Below are positions 44,938 to 55,527 of a DNA stretch of 64,000 nt, piece after piece. Every line of letters starts with the position of its first letter. The stretch's first letter is position 1. This DNA comes from Gelatoporia subvermispora B. Lineage: Eukaryota; Basidiomycota; Agaricomycetes; Polyporales; Gelatoporiaceae. Made by a program: the position numbers and the translations under genes. The notes below the pieces were generated by a model. That model saw only the letters and a program-made list of their open reading frames with translations, was not told where the DNA came from and ran no database searches. The stretch covers positions 1,890,536 through 1,954,535 of the forward strand of contig KB445793.1 in assembly GCA_000320605.2 (NCBI GenBank). Reading direction: 5' to 3'.

Positions 44938-46161
44938 ATGTCTGCCTTGCTTCGCGCGTCACGCAGTACTATGCGCATCATCGCGCTGCCGATCACTGCA
45001 CCCGCCGCAACAAACGCGTCTGCTTCCCCGGTCCCGAAGCACCTCATGTACTACTACTTCATCATGCCGCCGCCGAGCTTGCAGCACAAGCGTAATAATT
45101 GGAGCGAATGGGTGACTACGAAGGCGGCCAATATGTGGGCTGGCCTTGGCAAGGCACCCGAAGAAACCTGGAAGGTATGTCTCGTTCATTCAGGAAGCAT
45201 ATTCTTCTGCAGGAGCATCGGAAGGCGCGCAGCTCGCACGATGTCTACAACAAGTGTCGTTCTATTTTATGAGATTGACTATCATATCTCTCGCGTTCTA
45301 ATATACACACAATCAATGTAAACCGCTAATCCTGGACTCGGAGACACAGCGTCGCGCCTTCTTGTACGGCGAACGTCTCATGGACCAGCTCGACTTCGAA
45401 GAGGTTGCGCTCAAGTCCATCGACCCCTCTCTCGGGCCCTCGCTGCGCTTCAATGACTCGGGCAAGTTGCGGCAACAAGACCATCCGCAGATCCCGCTCA
45501 TCTACCCACCGTCCGTGTGCGCGATGCCGCTGTCGCACCTGCGCACGCTCCTCAAGGATCGCACGCCGCGGCACTACAAGGGCTTCATCACTTGGCTCAG
45601 CATCGTACCGTTCACCGCCCCTCTCAAGCTCGTCCGTACGTTCCCCATTCCCATCTCCCGCGTCGCACCCCACTCACATGCTATTCTGACCTGACATAGC
45701 GATCATACCCAACTTCCCGTTCTTCTTCTGCGCGTGGCGCTCGTGGTCGCACTACCGCGGTACGTCTTGTCTGTACATCCACCATGGTTTTGACGCTCAC
45801 TCACCCGCCCGCAGCGTACAAGGCCTCACAGTACCTAGAGCAGTTCGTAAAGCAGGACGCGATTGTGCCCGAGCCAAGCCTCGAGCTAGATGAGATCTAT
45901 GCCAAATACGCACCTCGGCCTCCCCTCCTCTCGTCTTCCTCACTCTCGCCATCAAACCCATCTTATCCCGCTTCCGGGCCACCACCCTCCGCGTCTCAGT
46001 CCGCGCCGCCGCACCTCCTGCTGAGTCGGCACGCGATCCCCGTACTCGAGCGCGCGCTGAACCTCCCGCTGGACGGGTCCTTCAAGGCGGACGTGTTGCG
46101 CGCGCTGAAGCAGGCGCGTATCCGACTTGGCGTCCCCGGTGACATCTCAAAGTCCGCATAG
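44938..46161 (+). CDS. Mitochondrial K+-H+ exchange-related protein (Mit_KHE1/PF10173-like)
   Basis: Family of mitochondrial inner-membrane-associated proteins linked to K+/H+ exchange in yeast. Exon 1 (44938-45174) encodes MSALLRASRSTMRIIALPIT, then HLMYYYFIMPPPSLQHKRN and KAANMWAGLGKAPEETWK. A short exon EHRKARSSHDVYNK follows (3' end uncertain). The main exon has RRAFLYGERLMDQLDFEEVA and LKSIDPSLGPSL, with IPLIYPPSVCAMPLSHLRTL, HYKGFITWLSIVPFTAPLKL and IIPNFPFFFCAWRSWSHYR (hydrophobic, membrane-associated). Then AYKASQYLEQFVKQDAIVPE and a C-terminal helix ending RALKQARIRLGVPGDISKSA. This is the intact parent of the frameshifted copy at 51718-53575. Confidence 0.82.
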
Positions 46162-48240
46162 GATGCCCTCACTGCACGGGAGCGATGCTGCGAAGGGGAG
46201 CGCGGCAGCGAGACATGATGTTGAACCCAAAGTGCGCTGCGTTTTATATATGATGCTGCTGTAGGCGCAGACGTGTCTGGCGTTTGGGTGCGTTACGACC
46301 AGACAGATAAAAGCTTGCCGACAAATTCGTCGAGAATAGGTAGACAAGGTGTTTTCACTCTTACGAGTAACACTGTCACACATCTCGGACTAACTACTTT
46401 GCGATATGAACACTGAGCAGTCGGCAGTGAGACGATGGGGCAAAATAGCGTGTGGTCGAGGGAATATACGGGATCGATTGTGAGTCACGATTGCGCCAAG
46501 AACAAGGATGCACATAGAAGTCGTACGTCGATCCTAGCAAACGTAGTCTGTAGGCACATGATTTCTCTGCATACTGACGATACTACTGGCACGAGCCGTG
46601 CATTGTTACGTACTAAGCGAATATGTCGCTGTCATCGCCCTTGTCCTCCGTGCCCCTCTTGATTTCAGGATCTCTGTCTGAGGACGACCACAGCAGCTTC
46701 CTTGCCTTTTCCGGTCCAACTTCATCACTAGATGAGCTCTCGGCATCTCCATCATACGACGCCGTAGGTTCAGACTCCGAGTCAGTTCCCTGAGTACCTG
46801 GCTCATTCAACGATCGAGACTTCTGGTGTACACCGCCAACATGCCGACGGCTGAAATCCGCATGAGCGCTTCATGCCTCTGAGGTGCGCCCGGCGGCTCG
46901 GTGGCGAGTGATTCCGAGCTGAGATACAGATGTCCCAGTCTATTGACACAGAGTGAGGCAACTCCGGGTGTCAGTAAGATTCCGGGCTCATCTGTGCGCA
47001 AGCTGCACCTCCAGATCCCCATCATAAGTTTATTGCCTTCTCGCCCCCACCTGTGTATATAGTCTGTGTCTCGCATTCGTTACGATACGGGTTTTGCATG
47101 TATATACGTATCTCTGGGAGATGAGATATGATCCTCAATCCATGTGCTATCTCAAATCCATCGGACAGCTCATATTGAAAACAGAAAGATGCACAAAAAT
47201 CGAATTAGAATTCAACTATATCTATTCATACTGTCAAATCACAGGACGCCACATTGCAGCTCTCGAGTGAGTCATCAATCTCCTGCTGAAACTTCGTCTG
47301 CACAACATTATTGCAGTCCTTGTCAGTCAAGGTGCTGTGCGCCTCACGATCCTTGTTTGAATAATGAGCCATGCCCCTGAAGAAATAATTACTCAGTTCC
47401 TCACGAGTAAAAAGCGAATGAAGTACTCACGAGTCACCCGGAGAACTTCGTATTTCCATTGGCCATCTTGCAAATACATGCGAGCTACTCATTGGAAAGT
47501 GTATTAGATACTGTATATAATCAATGAAATGGAGCACAAACCACCATTGTGAATGAATCAACATCTAGGGAGAGCTTACTTCTCTTCGCGAGACAGCAGC
47601 CAAATTGCTTGAGGCCGGGTGTCGTGTTTGATGCTGAGGCTGAAAATGGAGAAGACTGCGCAATCGAGCTTCGCATTCCGAGGCAGTCAGGCAGGAGGTT
47701 AGAGTGGGTAAGATGGAGATGTGAGTGGGAGAAAGGTCGATGTTCGCAAGTGACATTATCACCTTTATAAGTACAGCGCGCTGTTGCGGGCCACGTGAAG
47801 GCTGAGCCACAGGCCACAGCATGCGCAGACGTGTCAAGCGAGGCCACATAAGCCACAGTTTGCGCAGACGCGAGGGTTTCCACGGAATCTTAAGCATAGG
47901 AGAATCAATCTGGTCTGTTAGAGGCAAAGGGCACCAACACGGTAGCAGCATTTGACAGTGAAGGCATTTGCACGAGGAAGAGGAGGCGAGGGTCAAGTGA
48001 TAGTATTAGTACAGCAGACACAGACTCACAGTGGGACCCTTGTAGCCTTATGAGACAGGATGTGGAACGGATGTGGATTGTCCCGATGTTACACATATCA
48101 CTGGCAGCCGGCAGACGGCTGATTGTTCGAGGTGTGGGCAATTTGCACGTGGAAATGAGCCGAATTGATGATCTGGCCACAAAGCTGGTGGACAGGCACA
48201 TGAGATGGAAGCGGCAGCGGGAACACTAGTTGAATTATAT
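46162..48240. other. Gene-poor region, 2 kb
   Basis: Several minus-strand frames, one strongly acidic near 46613-46810, but no joined gene model with a start and conserved motif. It contains a short imperfect tandem repeat at about 47808-47875. Confidence 0.35.
47808..47875. repeat. Imperfect tandem duplication, unit about 35 bases
   Basis: Two adjacent units share GCCACA, then GCCACAG and TTTGCGCAGACG or CATGCGCAGACG blocks, with substitutions between them. Function unknown; it could be decayed sequence. Confidence 0.4.
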
Positions 48241-49753
48241 CTATGTAATTACATGGCTCGGACATGGATTCGGCCTCAATATGATGTAGATGAGTGGCTC
48301 TTCCACGGCTGAGTCGACACCCGTCCTCGGGCCACAAATCAGGCAGCAGACGCCTGGCCCGGGACGTGTCACGCGGCTGCAGTCGCCACCTCGTCCATGC
48401 GTCTTGGCAAGTTGGCGGTGTACCTTGAGCGGTATGGCTTCTTTCTCCCCCGTTTCTGAATCAAGAGCATTCTCCACCGATGCTTTCCTGGACGCACCTC
48501 GCTCCGCTGCTGGCTCGAGCATCGATGAACCGGCACCTTGAGACCCATCGACGTCACCTGTTGTTTGAGCTGCTGGCAGGCCTCCTGGCTTGTTTTGAAC
48601 GTGTGCCTTCTGTTGTTTCTGTCTCTGCTTCCTCTGCTCCTTGTTGCTAGCCACGCGATCTTCATCTTTGGAAGGCGCAGAGACACTCTTCATGTGTTCC
48701 TTCCAGACAAGCTTTCGATACTTCTCGTTCTTGATGACGTCTTTCAACAATACATCGAGGGTCACTGGATTCCGGGCCAGTTGTTCAATGTCGTCGTTTG
48801 TCAACCCGATTGACACTTTTACATAGTCGACAAGGAACGAGATATAGAGTTCAATTCGTTCGTACCCGAGTTCGCCTTGATGCTGACGAAACTCAATCGA
48901 CCCGTGCTTGTCAAGGCTTGCGAAGTTGACTTTGTAGTATCTCTTCTTGCTTCCTGTGTCGCCCTGCTTATCGGATGTTCTGTTCATACAGTCTATGATG
49001 CCCTGCGTACCGCGAACATGTTTCTCTATCTTCTCGACGCGATCGAGATTAGTCCGACACGTCGCGAAGAATGAATTCGCTACGTTTGACAACGTGTATT
49101 CGCTGTCTTCCAGCCCCCTACCAGCACGATCGGGAGGATGGAACTCATCGATCACTTCTGCAGGAAAGAAACTCAGTTAGTATTGTGTGAAAGACGAGCG
49201 TATCTCAGTACGAACCCTCAAAAAGTACACACATCTTGGCAAACTGCTTGATCTGTTCCAATGTGAAAGGCATGTCGCCCAAAGGGACTGCTGCATTGCC
49301 AATGTGAACGTGAAAGCCAGTCGTATCGTTCGTCACCGGACGCCAAGTATTTCTGAAGAAGTTGACAACGTCCTCTAGTAGTTCTCTTCCTGTAGAATCC
49401 CACGGAATTACCGGCGAGACTAGTTCAAGAGCTGTGCGATCACGTTGACTCTTGGGGGAATGGCGCTCCCCCTCTGACACCTTGCTGAACTCCCGAATAC
49501 TAGCGTCCTGCACAATGGTCCAATGATTGCCTCCTAATTTCAAGAAGGGCTGGTGCCCCACGAGCGACTCGGAGGGGTCCTTCTCAAAGACAGAGCGCAC
49601 CGCTTGTGCGGTGGCTTTGGCGGTGCGCTTGGCCATGATCGCGAAGACCTTCGACTCTTCGGTCCCAAGACACTGAAATTGAGCCCAGATGTTCTTCACA
49701 ACCATCTCAAACTCGACTCCAAACTGCGGTTGAAATTCGATCGGCGGTGACAT
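48241..49753 (-). CDS. Putative amidoligase (Amidoligase_2/PF12224-like), 484 aa
   Basis: Member of the predicted amide-bond-forming ATP-dependent ligases of the glutamine synthetase-like fold. Exon 1 (49216-49753) and exon 2 (48241-49157) join in phase 1. Family marks: FGVEFEMVV with the ExE pair (residues 14 and 16), ALELVSPVIPW (108-118), FHVHIG (147-152) and, in exon 2, IEFRQHQGEL (267-276), all expected metal/ATP-site blocks. I start at ATG 49753 because the longer frame begins with TTG. After about residue 330 the tail is low-complexity and basic (KEQRKQRQKQQKAHVQ), then Cys-containing (GVCCLICG), with no domain I know. Substrate unknown. It is head to head with a degenerate paralogue. 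Confidence 0.82.
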
Positions 49754-50143
49754 CGTATCGGTCAAGGCCACCAACAGCTATGTGGGTAACGCGGCACTAG
49801 ATCAGCAGGATGAGGGAGGGAGCGAAACTGAGGCATGAAGCGTCATTGGGCCTTTCTTATATATATTCCGGCGTCTGCACGCGCGATAATACTGTGGCCG
49901 GGAGAACAATAGGGAATCAGCCTCAGATGACACCAATTTCTCCGCGCGCTGGCCACGATGTGCTCGGCTTGCGCTGGATGTTTCTGAGTTGCCTAAATAG
50001 GAAATGACCTTCATGTGCACGATCGCACGGCCATGCCGAGATCATGCCGCTGATCGCGACAGCCACAGCCAGCCCAATTCGAACGTTTGACTTCAACCAC
50101 CACCACGGCTCAGCACTCAGCCCCATCTCAGTCTCAGCTAGTC
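49754..50143. promoter_or_regulatory. Bidirectional promoter region of the amidoligase-like pair
   Basis: 390 bases between divergent start codons. The sub-segment about 50003-50061, on the side of the degenerate paralogue, recurs at the right edge of the window (63939-64000) with about 42 of the last 45 bases identical. A TATATATA stretch lies near 49858-49866. Confidence 0.55.
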
Positions 50144-51297
50144 ATGTCGTTTTGTGTCATGCTTTATCTTCAAACCGGGGCTGAGAAGATATCATACCCA
50201 GCCCTGCCATTCCACGTCGCCCAACAGAATCCAAGGTTAGCCCACCTCCGCACTGATTGCGGTCAGAAGGAAAGGCAGAAGCTGCAGAATGAAAGATACG
50301 AGTTAATGGGTGCTCGTCTCAAAGACATGGCTGCCTACATACACTCCCTGGGTTATCCTGCGGAGCTCTTTATCCCCAAACATCGCTGGGACGTGCCCAA
50401 ACCTGACATGTGGTCACTCTCTGGTGATACTCTGCCACCAGGGAGTGGTATCCTTTCTGTCGGGATTTTATCACCACAAAGACCGGTCGACTCGACCTGG
50501 GCACAAGAGTACAAATCCGTAGTTGACTCAGTCGTCCATGAATACGGTTGCGTAGTCACCGGTAACCGGATGATGCAAGTCAGCGTCATCAGTAACTTCA
50601 GTATCAATGAGATCAAGCGTGTGGCTAAATTATTTTGCCTTTTCGAGGGTAAGTCACTCAACTCTCATTTCTGAGAAAAAATTTTAAAGGAATCATTGAC
50701 CGCGTTAGATGTGATCGATGACTTAGAGTTCAAAAGCGAACTCCCAACTCCCGACGAGCTTCCCCCGGTTGAATCAGTGCGGCGCAACAGCATACTGGAA
50801 AACATGGACGACGACGAAGTCATGGCGGCCATTGATAAAGCACGAAATGTCTCTCGGCTGCGCTTGCTTCTTGTCCCCTTCATCGAAGTTCCGGGTCTGT
50901 CGTATGAATCAATTTACAAGATGCAATTTGTCGACCACAGATCAAAGACGGCGATCTTGTTCAACAGCCATCCGACCACAACTTGCGGAGACAAGGTCGT
51001 GCATTTCATGGAACTGATGGCAACGTTCGTAAAATTTGCCCTGGATCATGACGACGAGACGATCGAGAACTGCCGGCCATCACTGGGAGTGTTTTTTGAT
51101 GAGATAATCCGCGACGAGAAACTGGCACACTGTTATGACCCTCGCCTTTCCGGGCGCGCAAAACCAGGTCTGTATGCTCCACATGGTCACATCGTTTGTT
51201 CAACTCTGCTGATGATCACCTGGTAGGCATCATGTCGAGACTATCTTCCCCGGTATCCTCTCTGGGCGATTCGCACTCGGATACGTCGAATCCCTGA
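50144..51297 (+). CDS. Diverged amidoligase-like paralogue lacking catalytic motifs, 344 aa
   Basis: Three exons: 50144-50648, 50709-51167 and 51227-51297. The first intron splits the same codon, in the same phase, as in the neighbouring amidoligase (LFE|DVIDD here, LFE|EVIDE there), proving common ancestry. Alignable segments include FSINEIKRVAKLFCLFE (against FTLEQIKQFAKMCVLFE) and a C-terminal VFFDEIIRDEKL (against VLLKDVIKNEKY). But FGVEFEMVV has become MSFCVMLYL, FHVHIG has become MQVSVI (144-149) and EFRQHQG has become LFNSHPT (252-258), so catalysis is unlikely. The reading frame is intact with clean splice sites, so it is probably expressed, perhaps as a partner or regulator (inference). 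I start at ATG 50144; an upstream extension begins with TTG. The third exon is the least certain. Confidence 0.7.
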
Positions 51298-51717
51298 ACC
51301 CCACCGATTATCCCTGAGAAACATGAACGCATATCCACCCGTCCCGCGACAGATTCAGCGCCGGCCGAGTCTGATATCGGTTCACAGCTCGTTTTCGGAC
51401 GCTCGCTCAGGCACACGGAGTCTGTTGTTGTGAGAATGTATTACGTGTGCTATTACAGTCGATTTTGAACCTTGAAATGTGCGATGCACTTATGGGCTGG
51501 CTGCCGTTGCGGATGAGCAGGACGATGGAGGCTCGGATGTGTGCAGGGAGGTGCGAGGGCGCCTGTAGCAGGTTGGAGGAGCTTGAGGAAGAGGAGGCTG
51601 GAGCGCGTGCCTCCATTCGCAGGCGTCGATCCTCTCCAGGCTTTCCCACCAATTCCTCCCTTCTCATAACTTGTCTGCCTGCAGGACTGTCGCAAAAAAG
51701 AATGAGAATCCAAGGAA
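51298..51717. other. Intergenic; duplicated promoter of the Mit_KHE1-like gene
   Basis: From about 51497 the sequence resembles the promoter of the intact gene (from about 44703), sharing GCGGATGAGCAGGACG, CCTCCATTCGCAGG-type and CTCTCCAGGCTT blocks. So the duplication that made the pseudogene included its upstream region. Confidence 0.55.
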
Positions 51718-53575
51718 ATGGCTGGGTTGCCTCGCGCCACGCGCGCCGCGCATCATCGCGCTGTCGCTCACACCCGCTGCGACAAACGCACCTGCTTCTG
51801 CGGTCCCCGAGCACCTCACGTACTGCCACTTCGTCACATCAACACCGAGCTCGCAGCACACGCGGAATATCTGGAGCAAATGTGCTACCTCGGAAGCGGC
51901 TGACCTGTGGACAGACTTTGCAAAAAGCACCCGAAGGAATCTGCAAGGTATGTAGCATTCCTTCGGAAGGCATATATGATGCATGACAGCAGGAGTACCC
52001 GAAGGCGCATAGCTGGTACAACGTTCTCGGCGAGTGGGAAACGTCTTCTGTGTACTTAGTCCATACTCTACAAACGACCGGTGCAACCCGGTCATTCTTC
52101 CATCATAGCACGGCGCCACGCCTTCCTGTACGGCGAGCGCCTGATCGACCGACTTGACTTCGAGGAGCTCGCGCTCAAGTCCCTCGCTCTGGCCATCTTC
52201 GTGCTTCAGCGATGCGGGAAGGCTGCGGCCGCGGGACCATCCGCAGATCCCGCTCATCTATCCGCCGTCCATGTACGCAACGCCGCTGCCGCACGTGCGC
52301 GCGCTGCTCGAGAAGCGCACGCTGGGACGCCGCAAGGGCTTCCTCACCTGGTTCACCGTCACGCTGTTCACCACCCCTCTCGTGCTTGTCCGTACGTGGC
52401 CTCTGTCCCGCATCCCGCGCCGCGTCGCGTCCTGATCAGACACAACGATCATACCCAACTTCTCGTTCTTCTGCACGTGGCGCCTGTAGTTGCACTACCG
52501 CGCCACGCCCCGCCAGTGCATCCACAATGCATTCAACATCCACGCATGCGCCCGCAGTGTACAAGGCTTCGCAGTCCTAGAACGATCCGTAGAGCAGGGC
52601 GCAATCGTGCCGGGCCAAGCCCCGAGCTACGCCGAGCACGCCCTGCGACCTCCCCTCCCTTCAATCGCCTCCTCCCCGTCCTCACCATCCTCCCTCTCCC
52701 AACTCTCACTCGACCCCTCCGCACTGCCACCTTCCGCGTGCCACCGCATCTCCTGTCAAGTCAGCGCACGGTTACCGCACGCTGGCGCGCCCTGGACCTC
52801 CCGCCGGACTAGTCTCGTGACCAGACGCTCGGAGCTGGAATCGGAGTGTCCCTCATCGGGTGATTCCGAGCTCCTGAACGTCTGGTGGCTTTACCCCCGT
52901 GACTCCCGGGTTGGTGACATACGTGACGCTCCCACACCAAATCCAGTAGTACGAGAACACCAGGCAGTCATCTGCGCTGTTCTCTTTCAATTGTCTGCGC
53001 TTCTCTGGCTCATGAAAACCTCTTTTGGTCGAACTTGTACTCACTACGAAGAACGGTAGCACTTGTATAAGGTGTTGGTGCAGGCTCAGGATGCGGCCGC
53101 TCAGAATTGCAAGTACAATTTGAATGCTTCTCACCATCAAATGTACTCGAAAGGGATCAGGTGAGACCGGACTCACCGAAATCTCAGTCATCCTGCGGAC
53201 TGCAAATCTCTTGAGTACTCATCTTGCAGTATGAGGTTGTTGGCTGTAGTGAGTGTGAAGCTGATGGCCGGGGCGCCATATACCAACGTTCTCGGGAATG
53301 GGATATCGGGGCTCTCGTCACCTCCTTAGACTGCTGAATTTGGTATGGGGGCATCACGTATGTCACCAACCCGGGAGTCACGGGGGTAAAGCCACCAGAC
53401 GTTCAGGAGCTCGGAATCGCCCGATGAGGGACACTCCGATTCCAGCTCCGAACGTCTGGTCACGAGACTACCGCCGGACGCGGCCCTCGCAGCGGACGTC
53501 CTCCGCGCGCCGGAACAGGCGCACATCCGGCTCGGCATCCCCGTGGCCCTCTCCGCCGAGAAGACCCGGTCGTGA
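51718..53575 (+). pseudogene. Frameshifted duplicate of the Mit_KHE1-like gene, split by a MITE
   Basis: Degenerate copy of 44938-46161 in the same orientation. Homologous pieces occur in changing frames: IIALSLTPAATNAPASAVPE and KCATSEAADLWTDFAKSTRR (51750-51945), HAFLYGERLIDRLDFEELAL (about 52110-52180), then after a frameshift HPQIPLIYPPSMYATPLPHV and RKGFLTWFTVTLFTTPLVLV (52240-52390). The TIIPNFSFFCTW segment is followed by an in-frame stop. The last exon is interrupted at LPPD by a 661-bp insertion (52810-53470), after which it resumes as PDAALAADVLRAPEQAHIRL and ends at 53575. The start region is frameshifted relative to the parent. Not expected to make a functional protein. Confidence 0.85.
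52810..53470. mobile_element. Mutator-like non-autonomous element (MITE) with long inverted repeats, 661 bp
   Basis: Begins TAGTCTCGTGACCAGACG and ends with the reverse complement. The inverted arms run for about 150 bases (52810-52957 and 53323-53470) and differ only at a few positions, those I compared all being C/T or G/A. A perfect 9-base target duplication CCGCCGGAC flanks it (52801-52809 and 53471-53479). Long terminal repeats with an 8-10-base duplication point to the Mutator/MULE superfamily. Its removal with one duplication copy restores the reading frame of the surrounding pseudogene exon. No transposase is inside. Confidence 0.9.
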
Positions 53576-54077
53576 GGCACGTGAGCGATATGAGGAGAGC
53601 GGAATCTGACCGCAAGGACACCTGGGTATCACGGTAACGCCGCGCAAGCGCGGCATAGCCCACTACGATATCCTCCACGATGGGTACGGCGCATAGCACG
53701 ATGGAAATAATCGCAGGGGCAGGGGGCTCCCACAGCGCACGCTACGTCTCAGCCATTATATCGTCAACACACGCACAGCGGGCCCCAACGCGAATGAGGG
53801 CCCACGGTTCAATTACCCACAGCACCACACACTGACGAGGCCCGGAAGCTAGCACATAGCAGGGATGGGCCAGTCAAGCCTTGACCCCTTGACCGTTAAC
53901 GGGGGTCAACCGGTTGACCCAGGTTTAACCGCCGTTTAACCTGTGGTCAAGATGTCAAGGCGTGACTATTATGCGCCACAGAGACTACCTTTTTGGGTCA
54001 TTGTAGCCTTGGAAGCGAGCGCGTTGTGCAATGCAAAGAGACCTCGTGCAGTAACGAGCTATCGACGTATAGTATGT

Positions 54078-54348
54078 GTTGCGAAAAATGTGATTATCTT
54101 TGTCTCTATCATGCCCTCCGAATCTAACCTACGACACTACGACGCTGGAGCTTCAAGTACTAACTCCAACTTTGTCACACGGGCTCTCTAGCTCCCCGGC
54201 CACAGGATCGGAGGCCTCTGTGCACGAGCTCATCTCACCAACACTTCCTTCAGGGTAGAGTGCCCCCGGAATTCAGGAAGCACTCCTAGTGCGTAAACTG
54301 GTTGCCATGACCGAGGAGATTGGCTTCGACTCATTGGGCAAGGAATTG
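54078..54348 (+). repeat. 271-bp segment identical to 55257-55527 (left of gap)
   Basis: Ends exactly at the first N. The same 271 bases restart immediately after the gap with no difference I can see. This is best explained as overlapping contig ends left unmerged rather than a biological repeat. Confidence 0.9.
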
Positions 54349-55256
54349 NNNNNNNNNNNNNNNNNNNNNNNNNNNNNNNNNNNNNNNNNNNNNNNNNNNN
54401 NNNNNNNNNNNNNNNNNNNNNNNNNNNNNNNNNNNNNNNNNNNNNNNNNNNNNNNNNNNNNNNNNNNNNNNNNNNNNNNNNNNNNNNNNNNNNNNNNNNN
54501 NNNNNNNNNNNNNNNNNNNNNNNNNNNNNNNNNNNNNNNNNNNNNNNNNNNNNNNNNNNNNNNNNNNNNNNNNNNNNNNNNNNNNNNNNNNNNNNNNNNN
54601 NNNNNNNNNNNNNNNNNNNNNNNNNNNNNNNNNNNNNNNNNNNNNNNNNNNNNNNNNNNNNNNNNNNNNNNNNNNNNNNNNNNNNNNNNNNNNNNNNNNN
54701 NNNNNNNNNNNNNNNNNNNNNNNNNNNNNNNNNNNNNNNNNNNNNNNNNNNNNNNNNNNNNNNNNNNNNNNNNNNNNNNNNNNNNNNNNNNNNNNNNNNN
54801 NNNNNNNNNNNNNNNNNNNNNNNNNNNNNNNNNNNNNNNNNNNNNNNNNNNNNNNNNNNNNNNNNNNNNNNNNNNNNNNNNNNNNNNNNNNNNNNNNNNN
54901 NNNNNNNNNNNNNNNNNNNNNNNNNNNNNNNNNNNNNNNNNNNNNNNNNNNNNNNNNNNNNNNNNNNNNNNNNNNNNNNNNNNNNNNNNNNNNNNNNNNN
55001 NNNNNNNNNNNNNNNNNNNNNNNNNNNNNNNNNNNNNNNNNNNNNNNNNNNNNNNNNNNNNNNNNNNNNNNNNNNNNNNNNNNNNNNNNNNNNNNNNNNN
55101 NNNNNNNNNNNNNNNNNNNNNNNNNNNNNNNNNNNNNNNNNNNNNNNNNNNNNNNNNNNNNNNNNNNNNNNNNNNNNNNNNNNNNNNNNNNNNNNNNNNN
55201 NNNNNNNNNNNNNNNNNNNNNNNNNNNNNNNNNNNNNNNNNNNNNNNNNNNNNNNN
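54349..55256. other. Assembly gap, 908 N
   Basis: Run of unknown bases. Because both edges carry the same 271-bp sequence, the true distance is probably negative (contig overlap) and no sequence may be missing. Confidence 0.98.
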
Positions 55257-55527
55257 GTTGCGAAAAATGTGATTATCTTTGTCTCTATCATGCCCTCCGA
55301 ATCTAACCTACGACACTACGACGCTGGAGCTTCAAGTACTAACTCCAACTTTGTCACACGGGCTCTCTAGCTCCCCGGCCACAGGATCGGAGGCCTCTGT
55401 GCACGAGCTCATCTCACCAACACTTCCTTCAGGGTAGAGTGCCCCCGGAATTCAGGAAGCACTCCTAGTGCGTAAACTGGTTGCCATGACCGAGGAGATT
55501 GGCTTCGACTCATTGGGCAAGGAATTG
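55257..55527 (+). repeat. 271-bp segment identical to 54078-54348 (right of gap)
   Basis: Starts exactly at the first base after the N run and then continues into unique sequence of the hAT-like element. Confidence 0.9.

Noticed and set aside
46613..47076. Minus-strand acidic frame (DSESEPTASYDGDAESSSSD) and an upstream frame
   Set aside because: The two frames cannot be joined by a plausible intron and there is no recognisable domain.
54230..55306. Long frames running through the N gap on both strands
   Set aside because: They are made almost entirely of unknown residues and exist only because N has no stop codons.
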